From the NCBI GenBank assembly GCA_963797765.1, contig CAWCQU010000002.1:558001-622000 (forward strand): 64,000 bases of DNA. The letters are read 5' to 3'. A program made the translations under genes and the position numbers. Under the pieces are notes generated by a model. It did no database searches, had not been told where the DNA came from, and saw nothing but the letters and a program-made list of their open reading frames with translations. This document shows positions 9,436-18,161 of this stretch, one piece after another (position 1 is the stretch's first letter; every line of letters starts with the position of its first letter). The DNA comes from JBGPTK01 sp963797765 (lineage in GTDB: Bacteria > Acidobacteriota > Terriglobia > Acidiferrales > UBA7541).

Positions 9436-10800
9436 ATGAACGTTCTTGAGCATATCGAAACCAAGCGCGACGACTATCTAAATGAGTTAAAGGAATTTCT
9501 GCGCATCCCCAGCGTAAGCACGCAGATGGAGCACAAGCAGGATATCGAACGCGCCGCGCAGTGGGTGGCGGATAAACTGCACGCCGCCGGCCTGGATAAA
9601 GTAGAAATCGTGCCCACCAAAATGCATCCAATGGTCTATGGCGAATCGCTCCACGCCCCCGGTAAGCCCACCGTACTTTTTTATGGCCATTATGATGTGC
9701 AGCCTCCCGAGCCCCTCGAACTGTGGACTTCTCCCGCGTTCGAGCCTACCGTGCGCAATGGCAATATTTATGGCCGCGGCACGGCCGACGACAAAGGCCA
9801 AGTGCACATCCATATCAAGGCGCTCGAAGCTCTGAAGAAAGTAACTGGCCAGCTTCCCATCAATGTAAAAGTGATGATCGAAGGCGAAGAAGAAGTTGGC
9901 AGCGCAAATCTTTGGGCTTTCGTGCAGCAGAATAAGGAACGCCTTGCCGCGGATGCTTTGATCGTCTCCGATACCAGCATGCTCGCTCCCGGCGTCCCTT
10001 CCATCACCTACGGCTTGCGCGGATTGAATTATTATCAAATTGAGATTTCCGGAGCCGCGCAGGATTTGCATTCCGGTGTTTTCGGCGGCGCCGCTCCGAA
10101 TCCCATCACAATCCTCTGCGAGCTCGTGGCCAAGCTGCATGACAAAAATTTCCGCGTCACCGTTCCGGGCTTTTATAAGGACATCGCCACGGTGTCGAAA
10201 AAAGAACGAAAGGCGCTCAACTCCCTTCCGTGGAAAGAAAGTGTTTTCCGAAAAACCGTCGGAGCGCCCGGCTTGGCTGGAGAAAAAGGTTTCACAATCG
10301 TCGAGCGGCTGTGGTGCCGGCCCACTCTGGAGCCGAACGGTATCTGGGGCGGCTACATGTCGGAAGGCTCCAAAACCGTGATTCCTGCAAAGGCTTTCGC
10401 CAAATTATCCACGCGTCTGGTTCCAGATCAAGACCCGGCCAAAATCAGCAAGGCCTTGGAAAAACACATCCGAAAATTGCTGCCCAAAACAGTGCATTGT
10501 AAATTTGAAACGCTCAGCACCGGCGCGCCCTGGGTCGCTCCCTACTCGCATCCCATCTTTCAGAAGGCGATTCATGCCTTGGAACAAGGCTTCGGGAAGA
10601 AAGCGGTATTCATTCGAGAGGGAGGCTCGATTCCGTTCGTCACCCAGATGCACGATACCTTCAAAGTGCCCTGCGTGCTGCTGGGGTTCGGCCTGCCCGA
10701 CGAAAACGCCCACGCGCCGGACGAGCATCTCTCGCTCGAGAATTATTTCGGCGGCATCAAGGCAGTCGCTCTGTTTTACGAAAGCCTGGCAAGCATGTAG
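9436..10800 (+). CDS. M20 family dipeptidase
   Basis: The ATG at 9436 is preceded by AAGGAG at 9425-9430, a better start than the TTG one codon earlier; 454 residues. It is an M20/M25 zinc peptidase: FYGHYDVQP (H85, D87), GRGTADDKG (D118, bridging metal ligand), EGEEEVGS (catalytic E151/E152), and a late HAPDE motif near residue 435. The dimerisation insert occupies roughly residues 200-370. Family members hydrolyse dipeptides or N-acyl amino acids in the cytosol. Length is normal for the dipeptidase branch, and no signal peptide is present. It is followed by an unrelated DoxX gene 27 bases on. Confidence 0.9.
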   Translation: MNVLEHIETKRDDYLNELKEFLRIPSVSTQMEHKQDIERAAQWVADKLHAAGLDKVEIVPTKMHPMVYGESLHAPGKPTVLFYGHYDVQPPEPLELWTSPAFEPTVRNGNIYGRGTADDKGQVHIHIKALEALKKVTGQLPINVKVMIEGEEEVGSANLWAFVQQNKERLAADALIVSDTSMLAPGVPSITYGLRGLNYYQIEISGAAQDLHSGVFGGAAPNPITILCELVAKLHDKNFRVTVPGFYKDIATVSKKERKALNSLPWKESVFRKTVGAPGLAGEKGFTIVERLWCRPTLEPNGIWGGYMSEGSKTVIPAKAFAKLSTRLVPDQDPAKISKALEKHIRKLLPKTVHCKFETLSTGAPWVAPYSHPIFQKAIHALEQGFGKKAVFIREGGSIPFVTQMHDTFKVPCVLLGFGLPDENAHAPDEHLSLENYFGGIKAVALFYESLASM

Positions 10801-10827
10801 CCGGCAGCGGGCGTTGAAGGTTTTGAA

Positions 10828-11376
10828 TTGCCTCGCCACTCGTGGAATGCTACTGTCCGCGCGTTGCATAACTCAACTCAACCTGGATCCATCGATCGCA
10901 ATGCCAAAGTGCTTGCCGGACTCCGCATCGCGGTCGGCGTTCTTTTTCTGATCTTCGGCCAATACAAGGTTTTCGGCGCAAAATTTATATTCGGCGGCGG
11001 GTTTCAAGGATGGATCGAACGATTTCTCCAAGGCGGCGCCTATTCCTTCATGGTGCCGGTTTTGCGCAGCTTTGTGCTCCCGCATGCCACCGCGATCGCT
11101 TTTCTGGTCGCTTACGGTGAATTGGCGATTGGCCTCGGACTGTTCTTTGGAATCCTGGTTCGTCCGGCGAGCGCGTTTGGAGCGATCTACATGCTTGCCT
11201 TGCTGTTTTCTTCCAACTTTCCCGGGGAGCAAGCTGCGTTCTGGCAATATTTCGGCGCTTCGCTGAGTCACTCGGTTCTGTTCCTTTGTTTCCTCGCTCT
11301 CCTGTTCGGAGACGCGGACCACTTTTTGTCCCTCCAACAACGGATTCGTAGGCGGGCCTTTGCCTCCCGGAACTGA
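10828..11376 (+). CDS. DoxX family membrane protein
   Basis: About 182 residues if translation starts at the TTG at 10828; no ATG is available near the conserved region and the start is uncertain. The protein has four hydrophobic helices (approximately residues 30-50, 85-105, 107-130 and 140-165) and the DoxX hallmark sequence AGLRIAVGVLFLIFGQYKVFG near the N-terminus. DoxX proteins are small quinone- or redox-linked inner-membrane proteins of mostly unknown substrate. The tail is basic. A short A-rich stretch follows the stop. Confidence 0.75.
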   Translation: MPRHSWNATVRALHNSTQPGSIDRNAKVLAGLRIAVGVLFLIFGQYKVFGAKFIFGGGFQGWIERFLQGGAYSFMVPVLRSFVLPHATAIAFLVAYGELAIGLGLFFGILVRPASAFGAIYMLALLFSSNFPGEQAAFWQYFGASLSHSVLFLCFLALLFGDADHFLSLQQRIRRRAFASRN

Positions 11377-11521
11377 AAAAAATGAAAAAAAAAGAAGCAC
11401 TCCGCGCTGAATTGCCATCATAGTGCAAATGAATTCTTACACTCTCAATAACTCTCGCGGCATCCTGTTTTGGAACAACTCTTAAAACCCGCGATTTTCC
11501 GGCCTTTTATTAGCTTTTCCC

Positions 11522-11550
11522 TTGCGTTGTCGGTGCGCTACGGCTATAGT
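11522..11550 (+). promoter_or_regulatory. Putative sigma70-type promoter of the HU gene
   Basis: TTGCGT at 11522-11527 and TATAGT at 11545-11550 are separated by 17 bases, in front of the HU gene. The start point would fall near 11557, giving a leader of about 58 bases. Confidence 0.5.
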
Positions 11551-11614
11551 GCCTGCCGAATCCCGTCCAGCCGGGATCAATTTGTTTTTACTACTGAGGA
11601 GGAATTTCAACCCG

Positions 11615-11920
11615 ATGGCAAGCCCGATGAGCAAGTCGAAAATTGTCGCGTATCTCGCCGACAAAGTGAGCACCGACGACAAGCCGGTCTCAAAGAAACA
11701 AGTTGTTTCGTTCTTCGATGAGCTATTCAAGCTCGCGATAAAGGAGTGCAAGGGGGGCGCCGGAAAATTCGTCATCCCCAATATCGGACGCGCCGTCAAG
11801 GCACACCGCAAGGCTCGCATGGGCCGCAATCCAGCGACCGGCGAAGCAATCAAGATCAAGGCCAAGACCGTGGTGCGTTTACGCGCAGCCAAGGCTTTCA
11901 AAGACGCAATTTTAAAGTAA
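11615..11920 (+). CDS. HU-family DNA-binding protein
   Basis: The ATG at 11615 follows a GAGGAGGA ribosome binding site at 11596-11603; 101 residues. It has the bacterial histone-like fold: an N-terminal helical dimerisation part (KIVAYLADKVS, KKQVVSFFDELFKLAIKE), a strand region (GKFVIPNIGRAVKAHRKA), the DNA-arm sequence RMGRNPATGEAIKIKAKTV and the C-terminal helix LRAAKAFKDAIL. HU/IHF proteins bend and compact DNA as dimers. It is monocistronic, with its own promoter and terminator. The N-terminus is a few residues longer than classical HU. Confidence 0.92.
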   Translation: MASPMSKSKIVAYLADKVSTDDKPVSKKQVVSFFDELFKLAIKECKGGAGKFVIPNIGRAVKAHRKARMGRNPATGEAIKIKAKTVVRLRAAKAFKDAILK

Positions 11921-11944
11921 GCGTCTTTGTTCTGATTTTCGTGG

Positions 11945-12002
11945 CGAAACCCCCAGGCATGTCCGGCACCCGAAATGGTGCGGAGGCTTGGGGGTTTTGT
12001 CT
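11945..12002 (+). terminator. Rho-independent terminator after the HU gene
   Basis: The outer stem AAACCCCCAGGC pairs with GCTTGGGGGTTTT and encloses a second short hairpin (GCACC/GGTGC). A TTTTGTCTTTTC run follows. It lies 25 bases past the HU stop codon. Confidence 0.8.
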
Positions 12003-12348
12003 TTTCTGAACTGCGCCATCCGCAGCGGCGGCAGTCGAAGCTGGAGCGGCTTGCACCTCAGCGAACTCGCCGGAGCAGGGGAATTGGTGCGGGGATTTGC
12101 ATCCTCCAAGGTGTGTGAAGAGTGTGTGGAGGTTCGGTTTGGTTCGGTTCGCTTATGCCGGCCGGTTTTCGTGGCGCTGCCACTCTTGGCTCTGCTCGTA
12201 AATTCAGGCATTCGGCGGAGTGCACAGCCAAACAGTATGGCTGGACTCCGGCGAATTGACCCACTATCAACGAGGGGAATGGCAGGCCACTCCGCAAAGG
12301 TTGTTTGCAGCTGAATTGCGAACGGCGATAGTGCTTAGGTCGAATAAA
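12003..12348. other. Intergenic, no gene seen
   Basis: This 346-base gap between the HU terminator and the SDR gene has no convincing coding frame. Short G/T-rich direct repeats (GGTTCGGTTTGGTTCGGTT) occur near 12130-12150. The promoter for the SDR gene must lie here but no strong match was found. Confidence 0.4.
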
Positions 12349-13186
12349 ATGACAGTTTCTTCTCACTGGGATGAATCGCGGGCCGCTCGCTACAACCGCT
12401 TCCGTTACGATTTTCCCGAACGCTCGCTCGCCGGCCGCGCCGTCATCGTAGCCGGGGGAACGGGCGGATTGGGCGCTGCCCTGGTAGCATACCTCGCTCG
12501 CGAAGGCGTGGAGTTGATTGTCGGCTATCACGCGAAACGCGAGCGCGCCGATTCCCTTCGCGATGCCATGGAAGAACAATTTGGCCGGAAAATTCTGCTC
12601 GTCAAAGGCGACTTGTCCGATCCGAGTGCTCGTGGCGATTTTCTCAATGCCGCAAGACGATTGGCTTTGGAACGCAGGGCAATCTTGGCCGGCGCCGCGA
12701 TATTTCCGGGTGATCCTGCCCGCGTCGCATTCGAGGCCCTCGACCAGAAAGCTCTTGAGGCCTCGCTGTCCGCAAATTACGTCGGCCCTCTGCTGCTGGC
12801 AAAGGAAATCGGGCAATTCATGGAAGAAGGGGAGGGCGGTAACGTGGTTTTGCTCGCTTCCATGCAAGCGGTGGCGGCCATTTCCTTCCAGTTTGAATTA
12901 CGGGCCGCCGAAAGCGGCCCTGGTCCATGCGGCGCGAATCCTCGCGCAACAGTGGTCGCGCGTGCGCGTGAACGTGGTGGCGCCCGGTGCCACCGTGGTG
13001 GGCATGGGCAGAGCAAGCGTGCAAGCCGGCAAGTACGACCGCTACATGGAGAATGGCGCAATCCCGCGCTTCGGCCGCCCCGAAGATGTCGCTCGCGCCA
13101 TCCGTTTTTTCCTGGAACCGGATAGTTACACAACGGGGCAAGTGCTCGTGGTCGATGGCGGGCTCACGCTCCGTCGAGACAAATAA
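12349..13186 (+). pseudogene. SDR family oxidoreductase, one-base frameshift
   Basis: The ATG at 12349 opens a short-chain dehydrogenase of about 278 residues once one base is removed. The N-terminal half has the nucleotide-binding motif VIVAGGTGGLG (residues ~31-41) and the Asn of SANYVGP. At the TTT of 12892-12894 the frame slips by +1; the other frame continues with the catalytic LNYGPPKAALVHAARIL (Tyr-x3-Lys) and ends with GQVLVVDGGLTL, the classical SDR C-terminus. Both halves align to one protein without a gap, so a single extra T is the only defect. Enoyl-ACP-reductase or ketoreductase-like function is possible; the substrate is unknown. An assembly error is as likely as real inactivation. 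Confidence 0.8.
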
Positions 13187-13215
13187 TTCGCTCGCACCCG
13201 CCGCGGCTCCCATGG

Positions 13216-14634
13216 TTGTCCGTGGCTAAATCCGGTGTTTTAGATTCCACCATTGATTCACCCGAATCGCTGATGCGAGAACATTCCGGCCTGCTGACCG
13301 ATCTTTATGAGCTCACGATGGCGGCGGGCTACATCCAGACACATTTCGAAGCTCGCGCCACCTTCGAGCTTTTCGCGCGGAACCTTCCACCGCGCCGCAG
13401 CTACTTGGTTGCCGCGGGCCTCGATCAGGCTCTCGAATATCTCGAAAACGTCAACTTCACAAAAGAAGAAGTTCGCTATCTTCGAGAACATCCGGCGTTC
13501 CACAATGTCCGCGATGAATTCTTCGATTTTCTCACTCGCTTTCGATTCTCGGGTGACGCCTGGGCCATTCCCGAAGGTTCGCTGGTTTTCGCGGGCGAGC
13601 CAATCCTCCGCATCAGCGCCCCAATCGCCGAGGGCCAAATTATCGAAACGAATTTGTTGGCGACGATTAATTTCCAGACCATGGTAGCCAGCAAAGCGGC
13701 TCGGGTAGTTTCCTCCGCGCCCGGACGCCGCATTGTGGAATTCGGCGCCAGGCGAGCTCATGGCACTGAGGCGAGCTTGATGGCCGCGCGTGCCGCTACC
13801 ATCGGCGGCTGTGTGGGTAGCTCCAACGCCTTGGCAGGTCAGCGGTTCGGCATGCCCACCTACGGCACTCAGGCTCACTCCTGGGTGATGGCCCACGAAG
13901 ATGAAGCCGAAGCATTCAGCCAGTTCCTCGACGTGTTTCCGCAATATTCGGTCCTGCTGCTCGATACCTATGATGTCCGCGCTGCGCTCAAGACTATCTT
14001 GCGAATGAACCGCAAGCCGATGGGCGTGCGTCTCGATAGCGGCGACCTGGTCCGCGATAGCCGCTGGGTGCGCCGGCAACTCGATCGTGCCGGATGGAAA
14101 GATGTGAAAATTTTCGCCTCCGGTGATTTGGACGAAGACAAAATCTCCGCCCTCCTTCGCGCCGGGGCGAAGATCGACGATTTTGGAGTGGGCGGCGCGG
14201 TTGTTACTCCCGCCGACGCACCGACTCTGAACATGATTTACAAGCTGGTGGAGGTGGAACGCGGCGGCGAAATTCGGGAAGCTGCCAAGCTCAGCAAAGC
14301 AAAAGTCACTTATCCTGGGCGGAAACAGGTCTATCGCCTTTCGCGGCCCTCCGGCGAGTATAAAAACGACGTCATCGCACTCACCGATGAAAAATCACCC
14401 GGCGGCGAACCGTTGCTCCAAGAAGTGATGCGCGGCGGCAAGCGCCTTTCTGGCCCGGAACCCATAGCCGTTGCCCGCGCGCGCTGCCTGCAAAGTCTCG
14501 AACGCCTTCCCGCGCGCTACCGTCAGCTCGGCCGCACCCTTCTTTATCCCGTCCGCACCAGCAAGCGTCTCGAAGCTCTCCTCGAAACAGTCCGTCAACG
14601 CGTCCGCCGCACCAATTCGCGCGCAAGCAAATAA
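13216..14634 (+). CDS. pncB: Nicotinate phosphoribosyltransferase
   Basis: Up to 472 residues from a TTG at 13216; the ATG at 13273 (MREHSGLLTDLYELTMAAGY) is the likelier start by family comparison. The enzyme joins nicotinate to PRPP, forming nicotinate mononucleotide for NAD salvage. Visible family features are LTDLYELTMAAGY at the N-terminus, the EFGARRAHG segment (around residues 175-183), GTQAHSWVM, and LDSGDLVRDSR (around 273-283). The last ~70 residues are Arg-rich and variable. The nicotinamidase gene lies 346 bases downstream on the same strand, giving consecutive steps from nicotinamide to NaMN. Confidence 0.92.
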   Translation: MSVAKSGVLDSTIDSPESLMREHSGLLTDLYELTMAAGYIQTHFEARATFELFARNLPPRRSYLVAAGLDQALEYLENVNFTKEEVRYLREHPAFHNVRDEFFDFLTRFRFSGDAWAIPEGSLVFAGEPILRISAPIAEGQIIETNLLATINFQTMVASKAARVVSSAPGRRIVEFGARRAHGTEASLMAARAATIGGCVGSSNALAGQRFGMPTYGTQAHSWVMAHEDEAEAFSQFLDVFPQYSVLLLDTYDVRAALKTILRMNRKPMGVRLDSGDLVRDSRWVRRQLDRAGWKDVKIFASGDLDEDKISALLRAGAKIDDFGVGGAVVTPADAPTLNMIYKLVEVERGGEIREAAKLSKAKVTYPGRKQVYRLSRPSGEYKNDVIALTDEKSPGGEPLLQEVMRGGKRLSGPEPIAVARARCLQSLERLPARYRQLGRTLLYPVRTSKRLEALLETVRQRVRRTNSRASK

Positions 14635-14980
14635 CAAGGTAAACTAGAGTCGTGAGTTTTAGTTTTAGTTTCATCTTCGGCTTTTCAGGGGGTCGGAGCT
14701 TCAGAGTTTGTGTGGCAACGCCGAGGTAGGGCGGTCGTGTAGCGCCACCCTTCCTCGCCCGACGGGTTCTTTCGGGAGGGTGGCAGCTTTAGATTCTATC
14801 GCTTGCCCGCGTCAACGCGGATGCTACATCAAGCAAAGCCGGGTTGCCGCATAGACTCTTCAGTTCCGGCATTAACACGTTGAAAACTCACGGGTTTTAG
14901 CCCCTGAGAGACGCCGAAAATGTGCGAAGGATTTCCAGCGCACTCCGCAATTAGAATTATCGAACGGGAGTCATAGGCCG
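14635..14980. repeat. Intergenic region with dispersed-repeat pieces
   Basis: This 346-base gap contains TTTTCAGGGGGTCGGAGC at 14682-14699, identical to 47737-47754, and a GGGTTTTAGCCCCTGAG piece near 14892-14908 that resembles 47788-47804. The two motifs occur in the same order at both places, so this is probably an eroded copy of a short palindromic intergenic element. A poly-purine/pyrimidine alternation (GTTTTAGTTTTAGTTT) lies at 14655-14671. Confidence 0.55.
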
Positions 14981-15621
14981 ATGGTGTCGAAAGATGTTGT
15001 TTTCTGGGATGTGGATACCCAAGTGGATTTCATGTTGCCCGGCGGGAAACTCTATGTGCCGGGTGCTGAGAAGTTAATTCCCAACATGAAAAGGTTGGTG
15101 GACGCCGCGCGCGAAGGCCGCGTGTTCCTCGCGGGAGACGCCGATTCTCACTCCTTGCAGGATGAAGAATTCAAAACTGGCCGCCGCACTGCCTCCGGGG
15201 TACACCCGGCGCCGAATTTATCCCCGAAACGCTCACCGACAAAGTTCTGGTAATTCCCAACGTGCCGAATTTTCCTTTGCCCAAGGACCTGCACAGTTAC
15301 AAACAACTGATTCTCGAGAAAAATACTCTCGACGTCTTCGCCAATCCCAACACGGAAGCGGTTCTCGAGCGCCTCGGAAAGCACGCCGATTACGTGATCT
15401 TCGGCGTCGTCGCGGAATATTGCGTGCGCCTCGCAGCCAGGGGATTAATCGAGCGCGGCCATCGCGTGTCGCTTGTCAAAGACGCCATCGAAACTCTCAA
15501 TGATGCCGACGGCAAGAAAACGCACGACGAATTGAAGGGCATCGGCGCTCGCCTGATTACCACCGATCAGGCCCTGGCGCTCGTCAACAAGAAATCACCA
15601 GCCGTCACCGTCTCCGATTAA
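14981..15621 (+). pseudogene. pncA: Nicotinamidase (isochorismatase fold), one-base frameshift
   Basis: About 213 residues when one missing base is restored after 15177. The first frame gives DVDTQVDFM (catalytic Asp) and the metal-site GDADSHSLQDEEFKT; the second frame, in phase from TGG at 15178, gives WPPHCLRGTPGAEFIPETL and then GVVAEYCVRLAARG with the catalytic cysteine. Together these are the complete Asp, metal-His and Cys set of PncA. The enzyme hydrolyses nicotinamide to nicotinate, feeding the upstream pncB product. Because every essential residue is conserved, a sequencing indel is more likely than decay. A GGGAG element precedes the ATG. Confidence 0.82.
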
Positions 15622-15622
15622 T

Positions 15623-16030
15623 CTAAAGAGTCTTCATGTAAGCGATCAGATCGCGAACTTCGTCTTCCTTCAGCACTCCTTTGTAACCGGGCATGTCCTT
15701 GCCGCCTTTTTCGATCCACGCGCGCAAACTTTCATCATCCACTTTCTTCCCATTGGCATATTTTCCGCGCGCCATCATGCCTTTCAGTCCCGGCCCCATT
15801 TTTTTCTGCGCGCTCGCGCTGTAGTGGCAAATTTCGCACCGCGCATCGTACACTTTTTTCCCGTGAGCAATGTCCGCCCGGACCGCTTGCCTCTCCTGGC
15901 CGGAATCCATGATCGTTCCCGCGTGGGATCTTGCCGGGAAGACCCACGGGGTTCCAGCAATTGCCAAAAGCACAGCGCCAACCAACCAGAATCTTAGATT
16001 TTTCCAATTGCCATGGCATCTCACGAACAT
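15623..16030 (-). CDS. Small c-type cytochrome
   Basis: The start is taken at ATG 16030, with GAGGA eleven bases upstream; 135 residues. Residues ~12-36 form a signal peptide or anchor. The haem-binding motif CEICH spans residues 65-69, and a distal Met is available in GKDMPGYKG. The domain is a single class-I cytochrome c of about 90 residues, exported to the periplasm for electron transfer. It ends one base past the pncA stop, convergent to it, so no operon partner is evident. The redox partner is unknown. Confidence 0.85.
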   Translation of the reverse strand: MFVRCHGNWKNLRFWLVGAVLLAIAGTPWVFPARSHAGTIMDSGQERQAVRADIAHGKKVYDARCEICHYSASAQKKMGPGLKGMMARGKYANGKKVDDESLRAWIEKGGKDMPGYKGVLKEDEVRDLIAYMKTL

Positions 16031-16112
16031 CGGTTGATCTTTCCTCAATTTGTTTTTTATTTCCAAATTCCAATATCCAATCTCTATCCCCGTTTGACAC
16101 CCTCGCGCCGCT

Positions 16113-16615
16113 ATGTTACGACTGGCAATCATGCGCCGCGACAAAGTGACGGAGGCCTGGGATCTGCTTCAGGAAGCCTACCACGCGCAGATCAACGGTG
16201 ATTATGATCAGGCCGTCGATCTCTACCGTAAATCACTTTCCGTCCATCCCACCGCCGAGGCTCACACCTTCCTCGGCTGGACCTTTCACTTCCAGGGAAA
16301 AATTGAAGAGGCCATCGAAGAATGCAAACGCGCGATAGAAGTCGATCCTGATTTCGGCAATCCTTATAACGACATCGGCGCTTATCTGATCACTCTGGGC
16401 CGTTACGATGAAGCCATTTCATGGCTCGAACGCGCTTTGGAAGCTCCTCGCTACGAACCTCGCCATTTCCCCCACTTCAATCTTGGACGCGTTTACGTGG
16501 CCAAGGGCATGCTCACCAAAGCGCGTCAATGTTTCCAGCAAGCCCTCCGCATCGAACCCGAGTATACTCGCTCGCCCGCGACGCCGTCGAAAATCTTCGC
16601 CGTCTTGTGAACTGA
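16113..16615 (+). pseudogene. Tetratricopeptide repeat protein, frameshifted at the C-terminus
   Basis: About 166 residues with three to four TPR units (helix pairs starting near residues 10, 45, 80 and 120; consensus features such as GDYDQAVDLYRKSL and LGRYDEAISWLERAL). The reading frame ends in an atypical tail (TRSPATPSKIF). A shift at the GAGTATACTCG stretch near 16560-16568 restores SLARDAVENLRRLVN, which is the usual TPR ending, with stop at 16613-16615. The gene converges on the MFS gene, with stops four bases apart. TPR proteins mediate protein contacts; no partner is visible. The start could be ATG 16113 or 16131. Confidence 0.75.
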
Positions 16616-16619
16616 AAAT

Positions 16620-17958
16620 TTAGCCGGCGTGCGAGGGCATATTCTCGCCCGGCTTCACAATTCTGTCGTAAATCCACAACAGCACCGCCGTCGCCAATCC
16701 CACCGCCGTGATCGCCCACCAAACTTTATACGGCTGGTGCATGTACTTCTCCGTAGTGATGGATCAAGCTTCCGCCGAACCATCCCCCGATCAACGATCC
16801 AATTCCGATCGGAAGAAACGCGAATCCCATGTAAGTTCCCTGCTGTCCCTTCGGCGCGAGTTGCGAAATGTACTCGTAATAGCGCGGCGCCTGAATCATC
16901 TCGCCCAGCGCGATCACCAGAATCGACGCGACTGCCGTCCAGATCGCCGGATGCACTGCCAACACCATCCACGCGACTCCTGAAATCAAAGTGCCCACCA
17001 TCACCGCGCGAAACGGCGCAATCTTTCGCGTCAAATAACTGATCAACACCTGCAGGCAAATCACCGCAGCCGCATCGGTGATCAGAATTCGCTCCACGTC
17101 CGCGTGCGGGTCCACGTAAGCCGTCAAGTAAAGCGGCATGGCGATAAATTCCTGCCAGAACACGATCCAATATCCCGAAAAAATCAGCAGGAAAAGCATG
17201 AACCGGAAATTGGATATTACCGTGAGAAAATTCTTCGCGGTCTGCGCCAGTGTCGGATTTTTTTTCTCTTCTCCGGCGCTTTTCGGCTCGCGGTAAAAAA
17301 GCAGCACGCCGAAAAACATCACCAGCACGCACAGCGCCGAGATTCGAAACACTTTCTCGACGCCCATATGCTTGTGCGCAATCGATGCGATGTAAGGCCC
17401 GGCCGCGCCGCCGATATTCACCAGCGTGTAGTAAATCGAATATCCAATAGAACGCACATTCTCTTTCGAGGCTCGCGCCGTGGTTCCCACCACGCTGGGC
17501 TTTACCAGTGCAACTCCCAGCGCCGGCAAAAGCAGAATCACCAGCACCAGCCACCACAACGGCACCGCGTTTCGCAACGGCGCCATCCATGCCGATCCGA
17601 TCGAACTCAAGAAAAAATACGAGAGAGTAAGAATCAAGTAAGCCAGCGAAAGCGCCCGCCGGAATCCAAGCCGGTCCGCCAGCGCTCCACCCAGGATCGC
17701 GAGGAACCAAACCATTCCGCCGAAAAATCCCGCCAGGCTTCCGGTTTGCGCTGTGGAAAATCCTAGCGTCTGGTGCAAGTAATTAGCGAGCGATGCGAAC
17801 GCCGCGTAGTAGGCCAGCCGCTCGAACAATTCGCTGACGTTAGCTACCCAGAAGGCGGGCGCAAATCCCGTGCGAATTTCCTGCAGCCGCTGGGAGAAGC
17901 TCAAAGATTGCCTCCTGGCCGTGCCGTGTCGCCGATCCGCTTGCTGAGTGTGGCCCAA
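16620..17958 (-). pseudogene. POT/MFS family transporter, frameshifted near the C-terminus
   Basis: About 445 residues with a normal twelve-helix MFS profile. FWVANVSELFERLAYYAAFASL at the N-terminus is characteristic of the proton-dependent oligopeptide (POT/PTR) branch, as is the GYSIYYTLVNIGGAAGPYIA segment. The frame stops early at 16726. An extra base at 16743 explains this: removing it extends the protein with MHQPYKVWWAITAVGLATAV, a final membrane helix, to a stop at 16620-16622. The role is probably proton-coupled uptake of peptides or other small solutes. The initiator appears to be TTG at 17958 but may lie further in. Confidence 0.8.
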
Positions 17959-18161
17959 TGCCGGCAGTGGATCGGCGGAGATTGTAGCGAAATGGCTCTC
18001 CTACGTCGCTCGTTTTGTTGCCAGGATCGTCCATTTTATGGCCACGTGCGATGCCACAAAAAGCCACACGGAAACCGTGTTTTCACCAGCCGCGATGCGC
18101 TAAAATCGGCCGGAATTCCGAACAATCGAGAAACCTCAGAATCCGGGTGGGAGGCACGTCA

